The position numbers and the translations under genes were made by a program. The notes under the pieces were generated by a model that was not told the origin of the DNA, did not search any database, and worked only from the letters and a program-made list of their open reading frames with translations. Below, in pieces: positions 8,936 through 16,690 of a stretch of 64,000 nt of DNA. Each line of letters opens with the position of its first letter. Position 1 is the stretch's first letter. This DNA comes from CAWAYR01 sp050250875 (GTDB lineage: Bacteria > Acidobacteriota > Vicinamibacteria > Vicinamibacterales > UBA2999): positions 744,001-808,000 of the forward strand of contig JBFWNV010000001.1 of NCBI GenBank assembly GCA_050250875.1, in the 5' to 3' direction.

Positions 8936-10497
8936 GCGGCAGCACGGTCGTCGTCATCGGCGGCGGGGTCAACGGGCTGGTCTGCGCGACGCTCCTGGGA
9001 CGTGCCGGCCGCAAGGTGACGCTGGTCGAGCAGCGGCACGAGGTCGGCGGCGCCGCGATCACCCGGGACGTCGCCCCCGGCTTCAGCGTGCCGGCGCTCG
9101 CCCATCATGTCGGGCCGCTGCGCGCCGACGTCGCCCGCGATCTCGACCTGGCCGCGCACGGGCTGGAGTGGATCGCCAGCGACCTGTGGATGACCGCCCT
9201 CGACGGCCGCGGCCGGGCGCTGACGCTCTGGCACGACCCGGCGAAAGCCGCCGCGGCGATCGCGACGTACTCGGCCAGGGACGCCGCCGCGTGGCCGGCC
9301 TTCGTCGCGGCCAGGGCCAGGCTCGGACGCGTGGTGGCGTCGGTCTTCGATGCGACGCCGCCGTCGATCGACGCGCCGGCGGCCCGCGAGCTGTGGGGCC
9401 TGCTGCGCACGGCGCGGCAGTTCCGCGCCCTCGGCCGCGAGGACGGCTACCGGCTGCTGCGCTGGGGCCCGATGGCGGTGGCCGACCTGGTGGCCGAGCA
9501 CGCCGAGACGCCGCTGCTGCGCGCCGCCCTCGCCGCCGACGGGATCCTCGGCAGCATGCTGGGCCCCTGGTCGGCCGGCAGCGGGCTGCTCTTCCTGCTG
9601 CACGCCGCCAACGACGCCGCCGGCGACCCGCGACGGGTCTGGCCACGCGGCGGCCCGGGCGCGCTCGCCGCGGCCCTGCAGCGCGCCGCCACGGCCGCCG
9701 GCGTCGAGGTCGTCACCGGCGCACGGGCCACGGCGGTGATCAGCGACACCGGCGGCGCGCGCGCGGTGACGCTCGCCGATGGCCGGCAGCTCGACGCGGC
9801 GACCGTCGTCTCGGCCCTCGACCCGAAAGCCACGTTTTCGCTCTGCGATCCGATGGCGCTGCCTTCGGAGCTGCGCTGGCGGGCCTCGCACTATCGCACG
9901 CGGGGCACGCTGGCGAAGGTGAACCTGGCGCTTTCGGCGTTGCCGGTGGTGCCAGGCGCCGACCGCGAGCAGCTCACCGGCCGCCTGCGCATCGCGCCCG
10001 ACGTGGACTTCATCGAGCGGGCGTTCGACCATGCCAAGTACGGACGCTTCTCCACGGCGCCGTGGCTGGAGGTCACGATTCCGTCGCTGGCCGATCCGGG
10101 CCTGGCGCCCCGGGGTGGGCACGTGCTGTCGATCTACGCGCAGTACGCGCCGGCGGCGCTGCGCGACGCGACCTGGGACGACGCCCGCGAGGCGTTCCTG
10201 AACGCGGTGCTCGACACGCTGGATCGCGCCATGCCGGGCATACGCGGGATGATTACCGCGGCCGAGATCGTGACGCCGGGCGACCTCGCCGCCGACTGGG
10301 GCCTGACCGGCGGCGACATCCACCACGGCGAGCTGGCACTCGATCAGCTCTTCACGATGCGGCCACTGCTGGGCTGGAGCCAGTACCGCACGCCGGTGAA
10401 CGGCCTCTGGCTGTGCGGCGCCGGCACCCACCCGGGGCTCGGGCTCACCGGCGGGTCCGGCGCGAACGCCGCCCGGGAGATTCTGAAGCGGACGTAG
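8932..10497 (+). CDS. FAD-dependent oxidoreductase, second paralogue of the pair
   Basis: The 521-residue protein is clearly homologous to the preceding one: the Rossmann motif VIGGGVNGLVCATLLGRAG, the middle segment FIERAFDHAKYGRFST (FSTRP in the neighbour), and the C-terminal LWLCGAGTHPGLGLTGGSG. The ATG at 8932 overlaps the upstream stop (ATGA), indicating coupled translation after a tandem duplication. The frame is also open far upstream to 7279, but that part is a shadow of the first oxidoreductase. Substrate and electron acceptor are unknown. The call is confident at family level only. Confidence 0.87.
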   Translation: MSGSTVVVIGGGVNGLVCATLLGRAGRKVTLVEQRHEVGGAAITRDVAPGFSVPALAHHVGPLRADVARDLDLAAHGLEWIASDLWMTALDGRGRALTLWHDPAKAAAAIATYSARDAAAWPAFVAARARLGRVVASVFDATPPSIDAPAARELWGLLRTARQFRALGREDGYRLLRWGPMAVADLVAEHAETPLLRAALAADGILGSMLGPWSAGSGLLFLLHAANDAAGDPRRVWPRGGPGALAAALQRAATAAGVEVVTGARATAVISDTGGARAVTLADGRQLDAATVVSALDPKATFSLCDPMALPSELRWRASHYRTRGTLAKVNLALSALPVVPGADREQLTGRLRIAPDVDFIERAFDHAKYGRFSTAPWLEVTIPSLADPGLAPRGGHVLSIYAQYAPAALRDATWDDAREAFLNAVLDTLDRAMPGIRGMITAAEIVTPGDLAADWGLTGGDIHHGELALDQLFTMRPLLGWSQYRTPVNGLWLCGAGTHPGLGLTGGSGANAAREILKRT

Positions 10498-10500
10498 GAT
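10495..10500 (+). promoter_or_regulatory. -10 box (TAGGAT) overlapping upstream stop codon
   Basis: TAGGAT includes the TAG stop of the upstream oxidoreductase and ends 6 nt before the ATG at 10507. It could give a leaderless internal transcript for the exported protein gene. Confidence 0.4.
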
Positions 10501-10506
10501 CGCGAC

Positions 10507-12267
10507 ATGGCACCGGCGCGATCGACTGCGCTACTCAGCCTTGTCCTGATGGCGGCGGCGGCGTTCCCGCGAGGCGCCCAGGTGACGCCCCCTCGCGACC
10601 CGCGGTCGCCGGCGCCAGGCAGCGCGATCATCCGCGGCGTCGTCGTGGACGGCGCCAGCGGCGCGCCGATCCGCCGCGCTCAGGTGTCGCTCGTCATCGA
10701 GGATCTCGACCGCGAGAGCTCGCGGGTGATGGGCACGACCGCCGATGCCTCGGGCCGGTTCGAGTTCCCGGGCGTACCCGAGGCCCGCGTGCAGGTGACG
10801 GCGGCGGCACCGGGATTCTTCGACTACGACAACGTGTGGAACGGCGAACCCGAGGAGCCGGAGTGGCAGCCGATCCGCGCCGGCCAGCGTGTCGACGGCG
10901 TGCGGATCGCGCTCTATCGCGGCGGCGTCGTGGCCGGGCGCGTGCTCGACGAGTTCGGCGAGCCGGCCGTCGGCATGGAGGTCGAGGTGCTGCGCCGCGA
11001 GCCTGGCGACCAGGGGGGCAGCGTGCGCACCACCTCCACGCCGTTCACGCCGATCACCGACGACACCGGATCGTTCCGCGTCTGGGGCCTGGCCCCCGGC
11101 GACTACGTGATCGGCGTACGGCCGAACCGCTTCGTCGCCGAGACGGCGCGTGACGACGGCGCGCGCCGCCAGGGCTACGCCGCCACCTACTACCCCGGCA
11201 CGCCCAATCTGTCGCACGCCCGCGCGGTGCGGGTCGCGCCGGGCCGCGAGACGGCCGGGGTCTCGTTCTCGCTCGTCACCGTGCCGCTGGCCAGGCTGCG
11301 CGGCACGGTGCTGCTGCCCGACGGCGTGTCGGGCCGTGCCGTGAACGTCGGCGTCGGCCTGGTGGCGCCGCAGCGCCTCGACGGCTACGTCACCCGCGGC
11401 GCCCGCGCCAGCGACGACGGCCGGTTCGAGCTGACGCGGCTCGCCCCCGGCACCTATCTCGTCTCGGCGCGGCACTTCGGCCAGAGCGGCGCCGAGTACT
11501 ACGGCGCGACCGAAGTGACGATCGACGGCGTCGATCTCGACGCCGTCGCCATCGCGCTGCGCCCGGGGGCGATCGTCCGCGGCCGCGTCGTCAACGAGCT
11601 CGGCGAGCCGGTCGGCGTGCCGGTGATGGTCAGCCTCTCGCCGGCCGCCGACGGGCCCGGGCCCTCGGCGGCACCGGCGCGCACCTACTCCGACGGCTCG
11701 TTCCGCATCGAGGGGGTGTTCGGGCCGCAACGTGTGCGCGCGGTCGAGGCGCGGATGATCCCCGGCGCCGAGGTGCCGGGCATCAACGTGCGCCGCCTGC
11801 AGGACGTGACGCCGGCGACGCGCGACCGGACGACCTGGTGGCTGAAGTCGGTGACGCTGCACGGCCGCGACGTGACCGACGAGGTCATCGACGTCGCCGC
11901 CGAGGGCACGATGCTCGACATCACGATGACCAATCGCGCCTCGCGCGTGCACGGGTCGGTGGCGTGGGACCGCACCCGCGGCGCGCGCCGCCCGGCGGTC
12001 GTCGTGTTCGCCGACGACGACACGCGGTGGACGCGGCCGTCGCGCTTCGTCGGCACCGCCGAGGTGGAGGACGACGGGCGCTACGACGTCCGGGGACTGC
12101 CGGCCGGGCCGCGCTTTCTGGCCGTGGCCGTCGAAGGCGCCGCCCGGGCCGTGCTGGTCCGGCCCGAGATGCTGCAGGCGGTGCGGCCGCTGGCCACGCC
12201 GCTGCGCATCGACGCCGGCGGCACGCACGAGGTGCCGCTCACGGCCGTGCCCCGGCCGCGGCCGTAA
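10507..12267 (+). CDS. Exported carboxypeptidase-regulatory-like repeat protein
   Basis: The 586-residue protein has an N-terminal signal peptide (hydrophobic core LLSLVLMAAAAFP, cleavage probably near residue 24). It then has a series of carboxypeptidase-regulatory-like beta-sandwiches. The signatures repeat: GVVVDGASGAPIRRAQVSL, GRVLDEFGEPAVGMEVEV, and APGTYLVSARHF followed by GRVVNELGEPVGVPVMV. A YYPGTPNLSHARAVRVAPG motif is shared with the following gene. These domains are carbohydrate- or protein-binding folds without catalytic residues. It is probably periplasmic or on the outer surface. Function is unknown; the next gene is a paralogue. Confidence 0.82.
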   Translation: MAPARSTALLSLVLMAAAAFPRGAQVTPPRDPRSPAPGSAIIRGVVVDGASGAPIRRAQVSLVIEDLDRESSRVMGTTADASGRFEFPGVPEARVQVTAAAPGFFDYDNVWNGEPEEPEWQPIRAGQRVDGVRIALYRGGVVAGRVLDEFGEPAVGMEVEVLRREPGDQGGSVRTTSTPFTPITDDTGSFRVWGLAPGDYVIGVRPNRFVAETARDDGARRQGYAATYYPGTPNLSHARAVRVAPGRETAGVSFSLVTVPLARLRGTVLLPDGVSGRAVNVGVGLVAPQRLDGYVTRGARASDDGRFELTRLAPGTYLVSARHFGQSGAEYYGATEVTIDGVDLDAVAIALRPGAIVRGRVVNELGEPVGVPVMVSLSPAADGPGPSAAPARTYSDGSFRIEGVFGPQRVRAVEARMIPGAEVPGINVRRLQDVTPATRDRTTWWLKSVTLHGRDVTDEVIDVAAEGTMLDITMTNRASRVHGSVAWDRTRGARRPAVVVFADDDTRWTRPSRFVGTAEVEDDGRYDVRGLPAGPRFLAVAVEGAARAVLVRPEMLQAVRPLATPLRIDAGGTHEVPLTAVPRPRP

Positions 12268-12301
12268 ACGCCGGCTGGCGCCGAATCGTAGGGACTGACG
12301 T

Positions 12302-14020
12302 ATGCGTGTCGGCTTCTTAATCGTTCCGCTGCTGGTGGCAGGAGCGCTGGCCACGCCGCCGGGCGCGGCGGCGCAGGCGCCTGGCGGCCAGGGCCGCGGC
12401 GTCGGCGGGCAGCGGACACCGCCGCGGGCCGCGCTGCCCGGCGAGGGCGCTCCGCGCGGCACGGCGGCGCTGCGCGGCGTCGTCGTCGCCGCCGACACCG
12501 GCGCGCCGATCCGGCGCGCGCAGGTGCGCGTCTCGGCCCCCGAGGCGCAGGACACCCGCATCACGACCACCGACGAGCAGGGTCGCTTCGAGGTGAAGGA
12601 GCTGGTCGGCGGCCGCTACACGGTGGTCGCCTCGAAGGGCGGGTTCGTGACGCTGCAGTACGGCCAGCGGCGGCCCGGCGAGCGCGGCACGCCGATCGAC
12701 CTGCCGCCCGGCCAGACCCTCGAGAAGGTCACGATCGGCCTGCCGCGCGGCAGCGTCATCGCCGGACGGATCGTCGACGAGTTCGGTGAGCCGCTCACCG
12801 GCGCGCAGGTGTCGGTGCTGCGCTACGCCTATGTCAACGGCGTCCGCCAGCTGCGCCCGGCCGGACAGAGCGACCGCACCGACGATCAGGGCAGCTACCG
12901 CGTGTTCGGGCTGCCGCCCGGCGAGTACTACGTCACCGCGACGCTGCGCGACGACCGCGCGCCGCGCCTGGTCCAGGACGACGACGCCCCGGCCAGCGGC
13001 TATGCGCCGACCTACTACCCGGGCACGACCAGCGCCGCCGACGCCCAGCGCGTCACCGTGAACCTGGGCGAAGAGGTCGCCGGCGTCGCCTTCGGCCTGA
13101 CGCTGGTGCCGCTCGCGCGCGTGTCGGGGCGGGTGATCGGCCCGGCGGGCATGGCGCCGGTCGGCCCGATCATGGCGATGCCCGACGACGCGCTGCGCGG
13201 CGGCGCGGGCGGCGTGCGCACCGGGCAGATCCGTGCCGACGGCAGCTTCGAGATCGCCGGGCTGGCGCCGGGCCGCTACGTGCTGCAGGCCGGCCGCGGC
13301 CGGCGGCCGACCAACGACCTCGTCGGCCGCACCACGGTGGTCGTCGCCGGCGGCAACGTCGACAACGTGACCATCGCGCTGACCACGCCGGCGGTCGCGA
13401 CGGGACGGATCGAGTCGGACACCACGTCGCCGTCGGGCTTCCGGGCGGCACAGGTCCGGGTCTCGGCGGTCTCCGCCGACCCGGCGCCGGGGTTCTTCGG
13501 CGGCGGCGGCATGGGCCCGGTCGCCGACGACTACACGTTCGAGCTGCGCGGGATGTCGGGACCGTCGTACCTGCGCGTCAACGCGCCGTCGGGCTGGACG
13601 CTCGATCGCATCCTGCTCGACGGCCAGGACGTCACCGACGTGCCGCTGGCGTTCGAGCCCGGGTCGCAGACCTCCGGTCTGCGTGTCGTGCTGACCCAGT
13701 CGGCAGCGACGGTGTCGGGCAGCGTGCGCGACGAGCGCGGCGCCGCGGTGCTCGACACCACGGTCGTGGTCTTTCCCGACGACGAGGCGTTGTGGCGGCC
13801 GCAGTCGCGCTTCATCCGGGCGGCGCGGCCCGACACCTCGGGGCGTTTCGAGATCGCCGGGCTCCCGCCCTCGACCGGCTACCGCATCATCGCCGTCCAG
13901 GGCCTCGAAGAAGGCCAGGCCGCGGATCCCGAGTTCCTGGCGATGGTCCGCGACCGCGCGGAGCGGCTCTCACTGGCACGGGGCGAAGCGAAGAGTACGG
14001 ACCTGAGGCTTCGCCCCTAA
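12302..14020 (+). CDS. Exported carboxypeptidase-regulatory-like repeat protein (paralogue)
   Basis: The 572-residue protein has a signal peptide (FLIVPLLVAGALATPPGAAAQ region) and the same beta-sandwich series as its upstream neighbour. Shared pieces include TGAPIRRAQVRV, AGRIVDEFGEPLTGAQVSV and TYYPGTTSAADAQRV. The start ATG at 12302 lies 34 nt after the upstream stop, so the two are probably co-transcribed duplicates. Proline- and glycine-rich sequence follows the signal peptide. It is likely secreted; no enzyme motif is seen. Downstream lies a heptad-armed repeat element separating it from a convergent GNAT gene. Confidence 0.82.
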   Translation: MRVGFLIVPLLVAGALATPPGAAAQAPGGQGRGVGGQRTPPRAALPGEGAPRGTAALRGVVVAADTGAPIRRAQVRVSAPEAQDTRITTTDEQGRFEVKELVGGRYTVVASKGGFVTLQYGQRRPGERGTPIDLPPGQTLEKVTIGLPRGSVIAGRIVDEFGEPLTGAQVSVLRYAYVNGVRQLRPAGQSDRTDDQGSYRVFGLPPGEYYVTATLRDDRAPRLVQDDDAPASGYAPTYYPGTTSAADAQRVTVNLGEEVAGVAFGLTLVPLARVSGRVIGPAGMAPVGPIMAMPDDALRGGAGGVRTGQIRADGSFEIAGLAPGRYVLQAGRGRRPTNDLVGRTTVVVAGGNVDNVTIALTTPAVATGRIESDTTSPSGFRAAQVRVSAVSADPAPGFFGGGGMGPVADDYTFELRGMSGPSYLRVNAPSGWTLDRILLDGQDVTDVPLAFEPGSQTSGLRVVLTQSAATVSGSVRDERGAAVLDTTVVVFPDDEALWRPQSRFIRAARPDTSGRFEIAGLPPSTGYRIIAVQGLEEGQAADPEFLAMVRDRAERLSLARGEAKSTDLRLRP

Positions 14021-14147
14021 GGCCGGGGCTCGGGACTCGGGACTCGGGGCTCGGGGTCGGACAGTCACGCTGTTGCGTCAAGCGCGACGGGCGTAAGTTC
14101 CGTGTGAGGTTCTTCCCGAGCCCCGAGCCCCGAGCCCCGAGCCCCGA
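14021..14147. repeat. Heptad-armed intergenic repeat element B
   Basis: The left arm (14021-14056) consists of GGGGCTC/GGGACTC 7-mers and the right arm (14117-14147) of four GAGCCCC units in inverted orientation. The core of about 60 nt shares GTCGGACAGTCACGCTGT with element A and CGGGCGTAAGTTCCGTG (A/G variant) with element E. It lies between convergent genes. Confidence 0.75.
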
Positions 14148-14153
14148 CAAGCG

Positions 14154-15125
14154 TCAGAAGAGATCCCCCCGCCACCACAACACGTCGGCGGCGTTGAGCG
14201 GCGGCATCGGCAGCGTTCGATCGCGCAGCGGCCGGATCATCATCACCTCGTCGGTCGGCCGGCGCGAGGTCACCTCCAGCTGCGGCGGGGTCAGGGCATG
14301 GGGCCACCACGCGTCGATGCGCGGCGCCTGGAGCGCCGGCTCGCGGGCCAGCATCCCCTGCAGCATCGCGCCGATGCGCGCCCCGGACGGATCGCGATCG
14401 CCGGCCTCCTCGATCGTCCAGCGGCCGTGCGTGGCGGTGCAGACGACGTAGGCGACGGCCATGTGCCCCTCCTCGGCGACGAGGAACTCGGTGTGGCGCA
14501 GGCCCGACGGACCGAGGCCGGCCAGCAGACGGCGCCGGGCGATGGCGTAGCGGATGTACTCCTCGCTGCGGTCGAGCGCGAAGCGGGCGCCGGCGGTGCG
14601 TGCGGTGCCGAGATCGGCGACGTGGGCGAGGTCGCGGTCGTCGCCGGCGCGCACCAGCATCGCCGGCGCGCCGCCGCCCTTGACGTCCACCGCCAGGGTC
14701 GCCTGCTCGAGCGGCACCGGCACGAACTCCAGCCGCTCGTAGAACGCCGGGCCGATCTCCGAGAACAGCAGCACGAACTCGTAGCCCTCGGTGTTGGCGG
14801 CATCGACCAGGTGCGCGACGAGCGCCGAGGCCGCCCCCCGCCCGCGCAGCTCGCGCGGCGTGAACACGGCGCCGATGCCGAGCACGCGGCGGATGCGGCC
14901 GTCGATTCGCGCGCCCAGGTCGTAGCGCTTGGCGCTGGCCAGCGGCCGCGTCCCGTCGAGCAGCACGACGCGCTCGCGATGCGTCTGCCCCCAGCCGGTG
15001 CGGCGCAGGCCGGCGTCGTAGCGGACGAACGCCTCGAACGACAGGCCCTCGCCCCAGACGGGGTAGGTGTCGCGCAGGATCTGATCGAGCACGCCGCCCG
15101 ACGCGGCGGCCAGTGACAGCGCCAT
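14154..15125 (-). CDS. GNAT family N-acetyltransferase
   Basis: The 323-residue protein carries the acetyl-CoA-binding motif A of the GNAT fold (VFTPRELRGRGAASALVAHL), followed by GPAFYERLEFVPVP, within its first half. The second half is a separate domain with no clear signature, so the protein is about twice the length of a simple GNAT enzyme. It should transfer an acyl group from acyl-CoA to an amine, of unknown identity. The ATG at 15125 begins MALSLAAASGG. A longer in-frame extension to 16229 lies antisense to the PLP-enzyme gene and is rejected. It is divergent from that gene. Confidence 0.8.
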   Translation of the reverse strand: MALSLAAASGGVLDQILRDTYPVWGEGLSFEAFVRYDAGLRRTGWGQTHRERVVLLDGTRPLASAKRYDLGARIDGRIRRVLGIGAVFTPRELRGRGAASALVAHLVDAANTEGYEFVLLFSEIGPAFYERLEFVPVPLEQATLAVDVKGGGAPAMLVRAGDDRDLAHVADLGTARTAGARFALDRSEEYIRYAIARRRLLAGLGPSGLRHTEFLVAEEGHMAVAYVVCTATHGRWTIEEAGDRDPSGARIGAMLQGMLAREPALQAPRIDAWWPHALTPPQLEVTSRRPTDEVMMIRPLRDRTLPMPPLNAADVLWWRGDLF

Positions 15126-15176
15126 CGTGTGATCGGAGCGGCCCGGACGCAGCCGAGCCGCCCAAAGGTTACCGCG

Positions 15177-15182
15177 TATCAT
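15177..15182 (+). promoter_or_regulatory. -10 box (TATCAT) of the PLP-enzyme gene
   Basis: TATCAT ends 6 nt before the GTG at 15189. The spacing implies a leaderless mRNA and supports this GTG rather than the in-frame ATG at 15129. Confidence 0.5.
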
Positions 15183-15188
15183 GGCGCC

Positions 15189-16328
15189 GTGACGCTCGAC
15201 GATCTGCGAACGCCCGCGGTGCTGGTGGAACGGCCGCGCCTCGCCGCCAACATCGCCGGCATGCAGGCCGCCGCCGCCGCCGGCGGCGTGACGCTCCGCC
15301 CGCACGCCAAGACCCACAAGAGTCCGCGCGTCGCCGCCTGGCAGCTCGCCGCCGGCGCGGCCGGGATCTGCTGCGCGAAGCTGGGCGAGGCCGAGGTGTT
15401 CGCCGACCACGGCGTCGGCGACATCCGGGTGCCCTATCCCCTGCAGCCGGTCAACGCCGCCCGGGTGCTGGCCTTGCAGCAGCGGGTGCGGCTGTCGTTC
15501 ATCGTCGACGACCTCGGGGTGGCGCGCGGCTGGTCCGAGGCGATGGCGGCTGCCGGCCAGCGCGCCGAGGTGCTGGTGAAGGTCGACGTCGGCTTCCATC
15601 GCTGCGGGATCGCGCCCGACCCGGCCACCGCCGTGCCGTTCCTGCGCGCCGTCGACGCCCTGCCCGGGCTCAGGCTGATGGGAATCCTCAGCCACGCCGG
15701 GCACGCCTATCACGCCCACAGCGAGGAGGAGCTGCGGCAGCTGGCCGAGGCCGAGCGCGATCTGCTCGCGGCGTTGTCCGGGGCGGCGCGCGGCGCCGGC
15801 TTGCCGACCCTGGAGGTGAGCGCCGGGGCCACGCCGCCGGCGCGTTTCTCGCTCGCCGCGGCGCCCGGCACCCTGACCGAGTTCCGTCCCGGCAACTACG
15901 TCTACCTCGATCGCACCATGGTCGGACTCGGCGCCGGCACGCGCGACGACTGCGCGCTGACCGTACTGGCCACGGTGGTCAGCGCTCCGGCCGCGGATCG
16001 GCTCGTCCTCGACTGCGGCAGCAAGACGCTCGCCGCCGACGGCGCGCGCGGCTTCGCGGCCGCGTCGGGTCATGGCGAGGTCTATCGCAACCTGGTGCCC
16101 GCCGCCGGCGAGGCACCCGATCCGCACTTGCACGTCGAGCGGCTCTCGGAGGAACATGCCACCGTTCGCGTCCGCCCGGGCGCCGCGCCGCTGGGTCCTG
16201 GTGATCGCGTCCGGGTGCTCCCCAATCACGCCTGCGTCGTGTCCAACCTCGTGGACCAGGCGTGGCTGATGGAGGGCGGCGAGGTGGTCGAGGCGCTGCC
16301 GATCGCGGCGCGCGGACGGATTCAGTAG
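15189..16328 (+). CDS. D-threonine aldolase / D-serine dehydratase-like PLP enzyme
   Basis: The 379-residue protein has the alanine-racemase-type N-terminal barrel with PLP lysine Lys41 in RPHAKTHK. At the C-terminus His347 and Cys349 (NHACVVSNL) match the metal-ligand pair of the DSD1/D-threonine aldolase family. Members cleave D-threonine to glycine and acetaldehyde, or dehydrate D-serine; the sequence alone does not decide. The GTG start at 15189 fits the adjacent -10 box. The next gene, 33 nt downstream across a hairpin, encodes a microcompartment shell protein, which makes an aldehyde product interesting. No encapsulation-peptide-like helix is obvious at either end. Confidence 0.85.
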   Translation: MTLDDLRTPAVLVERPRLAANIAGMQAAAAAGGVTLRPHAKTHKSPRVAAWQLAAGAAGICCAKLGEAEVFADHGVGDIRVPYPLQPVNAARVLALQQRVRLSFIVDDLGVARGWSEAMAAAGQRAEVLVKVDVGFHRCGIAPDPATAVPFLRAVDALPGLRLMGILSHAGHAYHAHSEEELRQLAEAERDLLAALSGAARGAGLPTLEVSAGATPPARFSLAAAPGTLTEFRPGNYVYLDRTMVGLGAGTRDDCALTVLATVVSAPAADRLVLDCGSKTLAADGARGFAAASGHGEVYRNLVPAAGEAPDPHLHVERLSEEHATVRVRPGAAPLGPGDRVRVLPNHACVVSNLVDQAWLMEGGEVVEALPIAARGRIQ

Positions 16329-16348
16329 GGCAGGGCGTCAGCCCTGCC
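16329..16348 (+). terminator. Intercistronic hairpin before the shell-protein gene
   Basis: GGCAGGGC and GCCCTGCC form an 8-bp perfect stem with a GTCA loop directly after the PLP-enzyme stop. No T-run follows, so it may be a processing or attenuation hairpin or a small dispersed repeat rather than a full terminator. Confidence 0.45.
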
Positions 16349-16361
16349 GATCGGACGGACG

Positions 16362-16682
16362 ATGGCGACCAAGGCAGCGGACACGAACGACGCGGTGGAC
16401 GTGGGCGACGCGCTCGGCATGGTCGAGACGCGCGGCCTGGTCGGCATGGTCGAAGCCGCCGACGCGATGCTGAAGACCGCCAACGTGGTGTTCGTCGGCT
16501 GGCAGAAGGTCGATGCCGGACTGGTCACCGCTATCATCCGCGGTGATGTCGGCTCGGTGAAGGCCGCCACCGATGCCGGGGCCGCGGCCGCCCGCCGCGT
16601 CGGCGAACTGGTCGGCGTGCACGTCATCCCGCGCCCCGGCGACGACCTCGAAAAGGTCTTTCCGATTCGTCCGCGCCGCTGA
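16362..16682 (+). CDS. Bacterial microcompartment shell protein, BMC-H type
   Basis: The 106-residue protein is a single BMC domain (Pfam 00936 type). It has ALGMVETRGLVGMVEAADAM at residues 18-37, LVTAIIRGDVGSVKAATDAG at 54-73, then GELVGVHVIPRP. Such proteins form hexamers that tile the shell of carboxysomes and metabolosomes. The pore loop, usually KIGSG, reads KVDAG (residues 49-53), putting an aspartate where glycine is usual. It has a 14-residue N-terminal extension. No pentamer (BMC-P), trimer or signature enzyme lies within this window, so it is an isolated satellite shell gene. A GGACGG stretch upstream may act as ribosome binding site. Confidence 0.93.
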   Translation: MATKAADTNDAVDVGDALGMVETRGLVGMVEAADAMLKTANVVFVGWQKVDAGLVTAIIRGDVGSVKAATDAGAAAARRVGELVGVHVIPRPGDDLEKVFPIRPRR

Positions 16683-16690
16683 CCGCCCGG

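Noticed and set aside
15126..16229. N-terminal extension of the GNAT protein to 691 residues
   Set aside because: The extension lies antisense to the PLP-enzyme gene and has shadow composition; the GNAT protein is complete from 15125.
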